Shown one piece after another: positions 1 through 5,299 of a stretch of DNA of 5,299 nucleotides. The translations under genes were made by a program, and so were the position numbers. Source of the stretch: Gammaproteobacteria bacterium (GTDB lineage: Bacteria; Pseudomonadota; Gammaproteobacteria; Chromatiales; Chromatiaceae); the NCBI GenBank assembly GCA_024277555.1, contig JAJRUY010000021.1, forward strand, positions 1-5,299. Direction: 5' to 3'. Each line of letters begins with the position of its first letter. Position 1 is the stretch's first letter. The notes below the pieces were generated by a model that had not been told where the DNA came from, did no database searches, and saw only the letters and a program-made list of their open reading frames with translations.

Positions 1-1
1 A

Positions 2-1549
2 GATTACCCATTCTTTGTCAATTTCCCGTTTGGCTACATCGTCAAGGATTTTGAGCGATTTACCGCAGAAGGTATCCCCACTGGCCATATCGACGACCAG
101 GGGCGCGCCAATGCCTATCCCCTGATGCGGGTGGAAGCGAAAGACAGGAGCGGCAGAGTGTTGGCCTCTATTGATGTGGTGACGCCAGTTGCCTCGGAGG
201 CGGATTGCGCCATCTGCCATGCGGTGCAAAGCGTCTGTGACTATGATCAGACCAATACTCTGGTGTGCGATGACATCGCTCATTTCAAGTATTCCAGCGT
301 GGATTTCCTGGCCGATGCCAGCATGGTTCTGGGTGATACGCCCGAGCAGCAGGTAATCAATGCCGCCAAGATCAACATCATGCGTCTGCATGACTACAAA
401 AACGGTACCAAACTGGCGCCAGCGAATGATGACGGCACCAATGCCGATGGCAGCACTCCAAACGTGGTTTGCGCCAACTGCCACTATTCCGCTGCGCTGG
501 ACCTGGCGCATCTGGGTCCAAATGATGACAATGGCAAGAAGCAGACACGCAATATCAGCATGTCCCGCGCCATGCACAGCGTTCACGGGAATTTGCCGCA
601 TGTCGATCCAGAACTGTATGGCGACCTGTTCCCGGTGATGCCGCCACCTGATCAGCGCGATGGCCTGGATGTCGAAGCCCTGCTGGGTGAAACCTGCTAT
701 GCCTGCCATCCCGGCAAGCGCACCAAATGTCTGCGTGGCGCCATGGGTGGTGCAGGAGCCGTTTGTCAGGATTGCCATGGGCAGATGACCCAGGTTGGTG
801 ATGACTTTTCCGAAAACTTCGTCAATGTTCCCTTTCCTGCCGGCGCCAACATGAACAAGCGTGTCCCCTGGGCTTCGGAGCCGAAGTGTCAGTCCTGTCA
901 CATAGGTGATGTGGTGCAGGTTGCCAGGCTGAAAAGAGATGGTCGCCTGGAGGATGTACTGGTAAATGCCGTGGACAGCATGGGTAACCCGGATGGCTTG
1001 CGGTTGCGTATGGCTTACAGGAACTCTGATCATGCCGCCAACGGTGGTGGCGACAACCTGCCTTTGTTCGATTTTTCCGGTTCACGGTTCGCTTCCGACG
1101 AAGATTTGTACCGTCTCAGTGGCGCCAATGACGACAAGGGGCATGGGGAGCTGGCTTGCAGCAGCTGTCATGGCAGCACCCATGCGATCTGGCCGAACAA
1201 AAACCCCTTCTCCAATGACAACAAGGCAGCGATTGATCTGCAAGGCCACGCAGGCACCATCACCGAGTGTTCTGTTTGTCATACTGGCGATCTTGGCAAT
1301 ACCCTGAAAGGACCGCATGGCATGCACCCGGTTGGCAACACCAGGTTCTCCGCCGGTGGACATGAGCGCCTGTCCAAGCGCAACAAAAATGCTTGCAGAG
1401 CCTGTCATGGCCAAAATGGTGAAGGCAGCGTGCTTTCGCGGGCGGCTGTGGATCGTGTCCTCGATAAGGATGAGAAAGGCAAAAAGACGGTATTTGTCGC
1501 AAAAGGTGAGCCGGTTAGTTGTACTCTTTGTCACAAGAACAAGCTCTGA
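2..1549 (+). CDS. Multiheme c-type cytochrome (5' partial, nine haem motifs visible)
   Basis: The reading frame is open from base 2, so the gene begins upstream; 515 residues are visible and the signal peptide expected of such a protein is not. Counting the Met at base 125 as residue 1 (an internal Met, not the start), nine CXXCH motifs begin at residues 28, 116, 191, 214, 255, 345, 382, 424 and 466; the last ends four residues before the stop. About 13 further histidines (for example H53, H89, H129, H151, H154, H353, H398, H401, H413) could give bis-His ligation to all nine haems. Three cysteines lie outside the motifs (C38, C48, C202); C38 and C48 could form a disulfide. The stretch CYACHPGKRTKCLRGAM followed by CQDCHG is a pattern I recall from multihaem cytochromes of respiratory proteobacteria. 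The inferred role is periplasmic or outer-surface electron transfer; the redox partner is unknown. No maturation or partner gene is in view. A terminator follows, so it is transcribed separately from ilvI. Confidence 0.92.
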   Translation, partial: DYPFFVNFPFGYIVKDFERFTAEGIPTGHIDDQGRANAYPLMRVEAKDRSGRVLASIDVVTPVASEADCAICHAVQSVCDYDQTNTLVCDDIAHFKYSSVDFLADASMVLGDTPEQQVINAAKINIMRLHDYKNGTKLAPANDDGTNADGSTPNVVCANCHYSAALDLAHLGPNDDNGKKQTRNISMSRAMHSVHGNLPHVDPELYGDLFPVMPPPDQRDGLDVEALLGETCYACHPGKRTKCLRGAMGGAGAVCQDCHGQMTQVGDDFSENFVNVPFPAGANMNKRVPWASEPKCQSCHIGDVVQVARLKRDGRLEDVLVNAVDSMGNPDGLRLRMAYRNSDHAANGGGDNLPLFDFSGSRFASDEDLYRLSGANDDKGHGELACSSCHGSTHAIWPNKNPFSNDNKAAIDLQGHAGTITECSVCHTGDLGNTLKGPHGMHPVGNTRFSAGGHERLSKRNKNACRACHGQNGEGSVLSRAAVDRVLDKDEKGKKTVFVAKGEPVSCTLCHKNKL

Positions 1550-1572
1550 TATTTCTCGGGATTTCCGAGCTG

Positions 1573-1604
1573 GCTCGCACTGCTTCGCAGTGCGGGCTTT
1601 TTTT
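1573..1604 (+). terminator. Rho-independent terminator of the cytochrome gene
   Basis: An 11-bp stem (GCTCGCACTGC at 1573-1583 against GCAGTGCGGGC at 1587-1597, one G-U wobble) encloses the loop TTC and is followed directly by seven T (1598-1604). It starts 23 bases after the cytochrome stop. A smaller hairpin (CTCGG 1555-1559 / CCGAG 1565-1569) lies between the stop codon and the main stem. The minus strand has no matching T-run, so termination is expected in the plus direction only. It separates the cytochrome unit from the ilv operon. Confidence 0.92.
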
Positions 1605-1620
1605 GTGCCGCAGTTTTTGA

Positions 1621-1649
1621 TTGACCTGCAGGAGGAATATCAGTATTTT
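1621..1649 (+). promoter_or_regulatory. Predicted sigma-70 promoter of ilvIHC
   Basis: TTGACC (1621-1626, five of six matches to the -35 consensus) and TATTTT (1644-1649, four of six matches to the -10 consensus) are separated by exactly 17 bases. The site lies in the AT-rich gap between the cytochrome terminator and ilvI. Transcription would start near 1655-1657, leaving a leader of about 77 bases. No activator or repressor site is recognised. This is consensus matching only. Confidence 0.55.
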
Positions 1650-1658
1650 ACAATGTTT

Positions 1659-1703
1659 GGTTTTTACTTCTTTTTCTTGGCGTAAAGAGCCTCGGTAAAA
1701 ACC
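1659..1703 (+). promoter_or_regulatory. Inverted repeat in the ilvI leader, possible RNA switch
   Basis: GGTTTTTAC (1659-1667) is exactly complementary to GTAAAAACC (1695-1703), with a 27-base loop. Part of its 3' arm and loop could instead pair with the ilvI ribosome-binding site: AACCT (1700-1704) with AGGTT (1723-1727), or AGCCTC (1688-1693) with GAGGTT (1722-1727, one wobble). The AACCT pairing and the main stem exclude each other, which would permit control of ilvI translation. The stem is mostly A-U with a large loop, so it is weak; a DNA-level operator or chance are alternatives. Confidence 0.35.
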
Positions 1704-1720
1704 TGTTTTGCAAGCGTTTT

Positions 1721-1725
1721 GGAGG
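1721..1725 (+). promoter_or_regulatory. Ribosome-binding site that decides the ilvI start
   Basis: GGAGG ends eight bases before GTG 1734, an ideal spacing. It is only two bases before ATG 1728 and lies inside the reading frame opened by TTG 1719. This favours GTG 1734 as the true start. Confidence 0.75.
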
Positions 1726-1733
1726 TTATGGCA

Positions 1734-3467
1734 GTGGAATTGACTGGTGCGGAAATTCTCGTCCAGGCACTGAAAGATGAAGGTGTTGAGTTCGTCTGGG
1801 GCTATCCCGGTGGCTCTGTATTACATATTTATGATGCAATCTTTCAACAGAAAGCAGTGCAGCACATTCTGGTGCGCCATGAGCAGGCGGCAACCCATGC
1901 GGCTGATGGCTATGCGCGTGCCACGGGAAATGTGGGCGTGGCGCTGGTTACTTCCGGCCCCGGAGCCACCAACGCCGTTACCGGCATCGCCACGGCGTAT
2001 ATGGATTCCATTCCCATGGTGGTCATCACCGGCCAGGTGCCTGTGCCTTTCATCGGCAGCGATGCTTTCCAGGAAGTGGACATCACCGGCATCACCCGGC
2101 CCTGTGTCAAACACAATTTTCTGGTCAAACGGGTAGAAGATATCGCTGATACCATGGCCAAGGCATTCTATATCGCTAAGACCGGTCGCCCCGGCCCGGT
2201 GCTGGTGGATATCCCCAAGGATGTAACGGATCCGAGTGTTCGCGTGCCCTACGAGTACCCGAAAAAGGTCAGCATGCGCTCGTACAAGCCGGTGGAAAAA
2301 GGCAACACCCGCCAGGTGCGCAAGGCGGTGGATCTGATGGTAAAGGCGTTGCGTCCGGTGATCTATACTGGTGGCGGGGTGGTACTCGGCGAAGCCTCTG
2401 ATGAATTGCGCAAACTGATTGAGCATACGGATTTTCCGGTTACCAATACGCTCATGGGGTTGGGATCCGTAGCCGCTTCTGACAGGCATTTTCTGGGCAT
2501 GCTGGGTATGCATGGCACCTATGAAGCAAATATGGCCATGCATGAAGCGGATCTGATCATTGCTATCGGCGCACGCTTTGATGACCGGGTGACCGGAAAA
2601 CTGGCGCAATTTTGCCCCAATGCAAAGATTGTGCATGTGGATGTGGATCCGGCGTCCATTTCCAAGAACGTGCGGGTGGACGTGCCCATCGTCGGGCAAG
2701 TCAAGCCCGTGCTCAAGGATATGCTCAAGTTCCTGCAGGAGCGCAAGACCGCCCCTGATGCGGCGGCGCTCAAGGAGTGGTGGGTGCGCATCAATGCCTG
2801 GCGCAGTGTGGATTGCCTGAGCTATGTAAACTCGGACAAGGTGATCAAACCCCAGTACGCCATTGAAACCCTGCACAAGGTCACCAAGCGCAGGAACTTC
2901 TACCTGACCTCGGATGTGGGCCAGCATCAAATGTTTGCTGCGCAGTTCTATCCCTTTGAAAAGCCGCGCCGCTGGATCAATTCCGGCGGTCTGGGCACCA
3001 TGGGATTTGGCCTGCCCGCCGCCATGGGCGTGCAGCAGGCGTTTCCCAAGGCGTCGGTTGCCTGTGTTACCGGTGAAGCCAGTATCCAGATGTGCATACA
3101 GGAGCTGGCCACCTGTTCCCAGTACGATCTGCCGATCAAGATCGTCCTGCTGAACAATGGATATATGGGCATGGTGCGTCAGTGGCAGGAGTTCTTCTAT
3201 GACAAGCGCTACTCGCATTCCTATGTGGATGCGCTGCCCGATTTTGCCAAATTGGCAGAGACCTATGGCCATGTGGGCATGACCATAGAGAACCCGGGCG
3301 ACCTGGAGGCGGCATACAAGGAGGCTTTCAGCCTGAAAAACCGGTTGGTGTTCATGAATGTGATCATCGACCCGGAAGAAAATGTTTATCCCATGATCGA
3401 GGCGGGCAAGGGGCATCACGAAATGCACATGTCTCCGCATCTTTCTGCAGAACGGGAGCTGGCCTGA
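1734..3467 (+). CDS. ilvI: Acetolactate synthase (AHAS) large catalytic subunit
   Basis: This ThDP-, Mg- and FAD-dependent enzyme makes 2-acetolactate from two pyruvates, or 2-aceto-2-hydroxybutyrate from pyruvate plus 2-oxobutyrate, the first common step of branched-chain amino acid synthesis in the cytoplasm. From GTG 1734 it has 577 residues, usual for the family, and begins MELTGAEI, like typical proteobacterial IlvI; ATG 1728 would add two residues but is too close to the ribosome-binding site. Landmarks: GYPGG at 23-27, catalytic Glu50 in RHEQAATHAADGYARA, SGPGATN at 74-80, FQEVD at 112-116, GARFDDRVTGK from 279, and the ThDP/metal motif at 447-475 ending in NN (474-475), followed by GYMGMVRQWQ. 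The usual Gly-Asp-Gly of that motif reads Gly-Glu-Ala (447-449). Its stop codon shares a base with the ilvH start, so the subunits are probably co-translated. Transcription is likely from the promoter at 1621-1649. The identity is near certain. Confidence 0.97.
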   Translation: MELTGAEILVQALKDEGVEFVWGYPGGSVLHIYDAIFQQKAVQHILVRHEQAATHAADGYARATGNVGVALVTSGPGATNAVTGIATAYMDSIPMVVITGQVPVPFIGSDAFQEVDITGITRPCVKHNFLVKRVEDIADTMAKAFYIAKTGRPGPVLVDIPKDVTDPSVRVPYEYPKKVSMRSYKPVEKGNTRQVRKAVDLMVKALRPVIYTGGGVVLGEASDELRKLIEHTDFPVTNTLMGLGSVAASDRHFLGMLGMHGTYEANMAMHEADLIIAIGARFDDRVTGKLAQFCPNAKIVHVDVDPASISKNVRVDVPIVGQVKPVLKDMLKFLQERKTAPDAAALKEWWVRINAWRSVDCLSYVNSDKVIKPQYAIETLHKVTKRRNFYLTSDVGQHQMFAAQFYPFEKPRRWINSGGLGTMGFGLPAAMGVQQAFPKASVACVTGEASIQMCIQELATCSQYDLPIKIVLLNNGYMGMVRQWQEFFYDKRYSHSYVDALPDFAKLAETYGHVGMTIENPGDLEAAYKEAFSLKNRLVFMNVIIDPEENVYPMIEAGKGHHEMHMSPHLSAERELA

Positions 3468-3958
3468 TGAGACATATTATTTCCGTGCTGATAGAAAATG
3501 AATCCGGTGCGCTGGCCCGGGTTTCCGGGCTGTTTGCAGCACGCGGCTACAACATCGAGTCCCTGACTGTGGCTCCCACGGAAGATGCCACCTTGTCGCG
3601 CATAACTCTGGTTACCTATGGTGACGAGATGATCATCGAGCAAATCATCAAACAGCTCAACAAGCTGGTGGATGTGGTGAAGTTGCTGGATCTGTCTGAT
3701 GGCCCACATATCGAACGGGAGCTGATGATGGTGAAGGTCAGGGCCGAGAAAAACAACCGCGAGGAAATGAAGCGCATGGCGGATATTTTTCGCGCCAATA
3801 TCATCGATGTTACAGACTGCAGCTACACCATCGAACTGACCGGAGCCGGTGACAAGCTGGATGCTTTTCTCAAGGCGGTAAATGAAGACCTGATCATGGA
3901 AGTGGTACGTTCTGGTCCTCTTGGGATTACCCGGGGCGTGAAAGGGCTGGGTCTATAA
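3467..3958 (+). CDS. ilvH: Acetolactate synthase small regulatory subunit
   Basis: This 163-residue protein binds the IlvI catalytic subunit, raises its activity and confers feedback inhibition by valine. The length matches E. coli IlvH (163). An N-terminal ACT domain spans about residues 1-75 and begins MRHIISVLIENESGALARV, nearly the same as E. coli; Asn11, Gly14 and Asn29, positions at the valine site in the E. coli subunit, are all present, so valine sensitivity is inferred. A second, C-terminal domain (about 80-163) contains the conserved IFRANIIDVT segment. The start ATG overlaps the ilvI stop by one base (TGATG), and GGGAG at 3454-3458 lies eight bases upstream inside ilvI, indicating translational coupling that would keep the subunits balanced. 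Nothing in it looks broken or unusual. Confidence 0.97.
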   Translation: MRHIISVLIENESGALARVSGLFAARGYNIESLTVAPTEDATLSRITLVTYGDEMIIEQIIKQLNKLVDVVKLLDLSDGPHIERELMMVKVRAEKNNREEMKRMADIFRANIIDVTDCSYTIELTGAGDKLDAFLKAVNEDLIMEVVRSGPLGITRGVKGLGL

Positions 3959-3967
3959 ACTGGCTTT

Positions 3968-3997
3968 CTGCCTGGTATGGTAAAACATGCCGGGCAG
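3968..3997 (+). promoter_or_regulatory. Hairpin in the ilvH-ilvC gap
   Basis: A 12-bp stem (CTGCCTGGTATG 3968-3979 / CATGCCGGGCAG 3986-3997, two G-U wobbles) encloses the loop GTAAAA. It starts ten bases after the ilvH stop and is followed by CTGAATTCTAACC, which has no T-run, so it is not a standard intrinsic terminator. It could stabilise or delimit ilvIH mRNA, mark a processing site, or attenuate partially before ilvC. Its function is inferred only from its position and fold. Confidence 0.5.
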
Positions 3998-4030
3998 CTG
4001 AATTCTAACCATTGATTTACAGGTAATTAC

Positions 4031-5047
4031 ATGAGTATCAATATTTGCTATGACAAGGATTGTGATATTTCACTGATCCAGAACATGAAAGTGACTATCA
4101 TCGGCTATGGTTCCCAGGGGCATGCCCATGCCAATAATCTAAAAGATTCCGGTGTGGATGTGGTTGTCGGGCTGCGGCCTGGTTCTGCTTCTGCTGTCAA
4201 GGCAGAGAATGTGGGCCTGACGGTAAAAGCCATTGATGAAGCAGTAAAGGGCGCAGATCTGGTGATGGTGCTGGCGCCAGATGAGCATCAGGCGGCGTTG
4301 TACAGAAACATTATTGAACCAAATATCAAGGAAGGTGCAGCATTGGCCTTTGCCCATGGTTTTGCTGTTCATTACAACCAGATCGTTCCCCGGGAAGATC
4401 TGGACGTGATCATGATTGCACCCAAGGCACCAGGCCATACGGTGCGCAGTGAGTTCCAGAAGGGAGGCGGCATTCCTGATCTGGTAGCTATCTACCAGGA
4501 TGCCACCGGGACTGCCAAATCGGTTGCCCTTTCCTACGCCTCTGCCATTGGTGGTGGCCGTACCGGCATTATCGAGACCAGCTTCAAGGATGAAACAGAA
4601 ACGGATCTGTTTGGTGAGCAGGCAGTGCTTTGCGGCGGTGCGGTAGAGCTGGTCAAGGCGGGTTTTGAAACCCTGGTAGATGCGGGATATGCGCCGGAAA
4701 TGGCGTACTTCGAATGTTTGCATGAACTCAAGCTGATTGTGGATCTGATGTATGAAGGTGGTATCGCAAATATGAACTACTCCATTTCCAACAACGCAGA
4801 ATATGGTGAATACATTACCGGCCCCAAGATCATCAATGAGGAAAGCCGCAAGGCAATGAAGGAAGCTCTGCATAACATTCAAACTGGTGAATACGCCAAG
4901 CAGTTTATTCTGGAGGGAGCTACCAATTATCCGTCCATGACCGCCTATCGCCGTCTGAATGCGGCCCATCCCATCGAGGAGGTGGGAGAAAACCTGCGTT
5001 CCATGATGCCATGGATCAACAAGATCGTGGACAAGAGCAAGAACTGA
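4031..5047 (+). CDS. ilvC: Ketol-acid reductoisomerase (class I)
   Basis: This enzyme catalyses the Mg-dependent isomerisation and NAD(P)H reduction of acetolactate and acetohydroxybutyrate to the dihydroxy acids, the step after IlvIH in valine, leucine and isoleucine synthesis. Its 338 residues are typical of the short class I form. The N-terminal Rossmann domain carries GYGSQGHAHA at 25-34; the cofactor loop GLRPGSASA (47-55) holds Arg49, Ser52 and Ser54, the pattern of NADPH-preferring enzymes. Visible active-site residues are His109 (AHGFAVHY), Lys132 (APKAPGHTVR), Asp192 and Glu196 (ETDLFGEQ), Glu228 and Glu232 (ECLHELK) and Ser253 in the all-alpha C-terminal domain. ATG 4031 is preceded by a modest AGG (4021-4023) seven bases upstream and gives the family's usual N-terminus. 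It lies 72 bases after ilvH on the same strand and probably belongs to that operon; a separate weak promoter in the gap is not excluded. Confidence 0.98.
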   Translation: MSINICYDKDCDISLIQNMKVTIIGYGSQGHAHANNLKDSGVDVVVGLRPGSASAVKAENVGLTVKAIDEAVKGADLVMVLAPDEHQAALYRNIIEPNIKEGAALAFAHGFAVHYNQIVPREDLDVIMIAPKAPGHTVRSEFQKGGGIPDLVAIYQDATGTAKSVALSYASAIGGGRTGIIETSFKDETETDLFGEQAVLCGGAVELVKAGFETLVDAGYAPEMAYFECLHELKLIVDLMYEGGIANMNYSISNNAEYGEYITGPKIINEESRKAMKEALHNIQTGEYAKQFILEGATNYPSMTAYRRLNAAHPIEEVGENLRSMMPWINKIVDKSKN

Positions 5048-5066
5048 GGAGCTGTATTTACAGGGA

Positions 5067-5097
5067 ATACAAGCCGGCGGATTCAGCCGGCTTGTAT
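5067..5097 (+). terminator. Hairpin ending the ilv operon, probable terminator
   Basis: A perfect 12-bp stem (ATACAAGCCGGC 5067-5078 / GCCGGCTTGTAT 5086-5097) with a seven-base loop begins 20 bases after the ilvC stop. The following bases (GTCTGTTGCGGG) contain no run of T, so it is either a weak intrinsic terminator or a 3'-end-protecting hairpin combined with Rho-dependent ending. It is the best candidate for the 3' boundary of ilvIHC mRNA. Confidence 0.6.
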
Positions 5098-5105
5098 GTC
5101 TGTTG

Positions 5106-5117
5106 CGGGCTAGCCCG
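5106..5117. repeat. 12-bp perfect palindrome CGGGCTAGCCCG
   Basis: The 12 bases equal their own reverse complement. The site lies nine bases past the post-ilvC hairpin. It could be a second small element of the transcript end (a four-bp stem with a CTAG loop) or a binding site for a dimeric protein. Neither is supported by more than symmetry. Confidence 0.35.
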
Positions 5118-5299
5118 GACATTTCACCTGGATACTGAAATAACAACATAAGATGCTGTTTTTATTAACCATTGCATCTATATTAGCAAAGTGCAATATG
5201 TTATCGGATGTTTGTTAAGTCCGCCCTTGCACCGATCTTGTTGCCCAGAGACGATATTTCTTCACTCATCAATAGCTTGGGCTATTGATTCGATCAGAA
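5118..5299. other. AT-rich intergenic region with small inverted repeats and no supported gene
   Basis: No coding frame here is longer than 26 codons and none has a ribosome-binding site, so I call no gene. Visible structure: AGATGC (5151-5156) / GCATCT (5174-5179), ATTGCA (5171-5176) / TGCAAT (5192-5197), and a 9-bp hairpin at 5268-5289. TATATT (5179-5184) resembles a -10 box but has no good -35 box at the right distance. The region may be the upstream control region of a gene that starts beyond the window. Confidence 0.4.
5268..5289. repeat. 9-bp perfect inverted repeat near the window end
   Basis: ATCAATAGC (5268-5276) and GCTATTGAT (5281-5289) are exact reverse complements around the loop TTGG. 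No T-run follows on either strand within view (TCGATCAGAA on plus; GAGTGAAGAA on minus). It could be an operator for a downstream gene or an RNA hairpin; its context beyond the window is unknown. Confidence 0.4.

Noticed and set aside
1082..1534. 150-codon minus-strand frame antisense to the cytochrome
   Set aside because: It lies wholly within the cytochrome gene, where nine CXXCH motifs show the plus frame is real.
1630..1635. AGGAGG as a ribosome-binding site
   Set aside because: No ATG, GTG or TTG lies 5-12 bases downstream; the nearest ATG is 17 bases away. It falls between the predicted -35 and -10 boxes.
1317..1685. 122-codon plus-strand frame spanning the cytochrome end and the terminator
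   Set aside because: It is out of frame with the cytochrome, reads through the terminator hairpin and encodes low-complexity Phe-rich sequence at its end.
1821..3440. 539-codon open frame on the minus strand, antisense to ilvI
   Set aside because: It lies almost entirely opposite ilvI, resembles no protein I know and is rich in His, Ile and Gly, as expected from reading a biased coding strand backwards.
3978..3986. Extended -10 promoter (TGGTAAAAC) for ilvC
   Set aside because: No acceptable -35 box lies 15-18 bases upstream, and the bases form the loop of the gap hairpin.
4139..5149. 336-codon open frame on the minus strand, antisense to ilvC
   Set aside because: It mirrors the codon pattern of ilvC and crosses the post-ilvC hairpin; no recognisable motif and no credible start context.
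5153..5218. 21-codon hydrophobic plus-strand frame (MLFLLTIASILAKC...)
   Set aside because: It has no ribosome-binding site, is very short and sits in AT-rich sequence where such frames arise by chance; the Lys before Cys does not fit a lipobox.
5201..5269. 22-codon minus-strand frame (MSEEISSLGNK...)
   Set aside because: It looks protein-like but has no ribosome-binding site, its start lies in a hairpin arm, and an in-frame stop lies just upstream.
5208..5288. 26-codon plus-strand frame
   Set aside because: No ribosome-binding site and no recognisable similarity; it overlaps the opposite-strand frame, so both cannot easily be real.
1..5299. CRISPR array, insertion sequence, tRNA or rRNA gene, defence or toxin genes
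   Set aside because: No regularly spaced repeats, transposase frames, terminal inverted repeats, or tRNA-like folds were seen; the coding content is a cytochrome and amino acid biosynthesis.

Overview
The window carries a conserved core-metabolism locus next to a respiratory-type gene. The most likely source is a proteobacterium, and Gammaproteobacteria is my best guess. This rests on three things: the ilvI-ilvH-ilvC order, the IlvI and IlvH sequences that closely follow the proteobacterial AHAS III type, and the short (338-residue) class I ketol-acid reductoisomerase. The multiheme c-type cytochrome suggests an organism with anaerobic, metal- or sulfur-linked, or otherwise cytochrome-rich respiration. 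I cannot name a genus from the sequence alone.

Layout. Bases 2-1549 hold the 3' part of a gene for an exported multiheme cytochrome c. It has nine CXXCH haem-binding motifs in the visible part and its 5' end lies outside the window. A strong intrinsic terminator at 1573-1604 closes that unit. Bases 1605-1733 form an AT-rich leader with a good sigma-70-type promoter (1621-1649) and an inverted repeat that may fold in the mRNA. Three genes follow on the same strand: ilvI (1734-3467, acetolactate synthase large subunit), ilvH (3467-3958, its regulatory subunit, sharing one base with ilvI) and ilvC (4031-5047, ketol-acid reductoisomerase). A 12-bp hairpin without a U-tract sits in the 72-base ilvH-ilvC gap. 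A perfect 12-bp hairpin follows ilvC. The last 200 bases are AT-rich and contain small inverted repeats but no gene I can support.

How the genes work together. IlvI and IlvH form the holoenzyme that condenses pyruvate with a second pyruvate or with 2-oxobutyrate. IlvC then isomerises and reduces the acetohydroxy acids to the dihydroxy acids that lead to valine, isoleucine and leucine. The valine-site residues of IlvH are intact, so feedback inhibition is expected. The cytochrome appears to be an unrelated neighbour, insulated by the terminator.

I did not find a convincing undescribed system. The points most worth a second look are the ilvI leader (an inverted repeat that competes with pairing of the ribosome-binding site, overlapping a Phe-rich mini-ORF), the altered GDG motif in IlvI (Gly-Glu-Ala), and the identity of the multiheme cytochrome.
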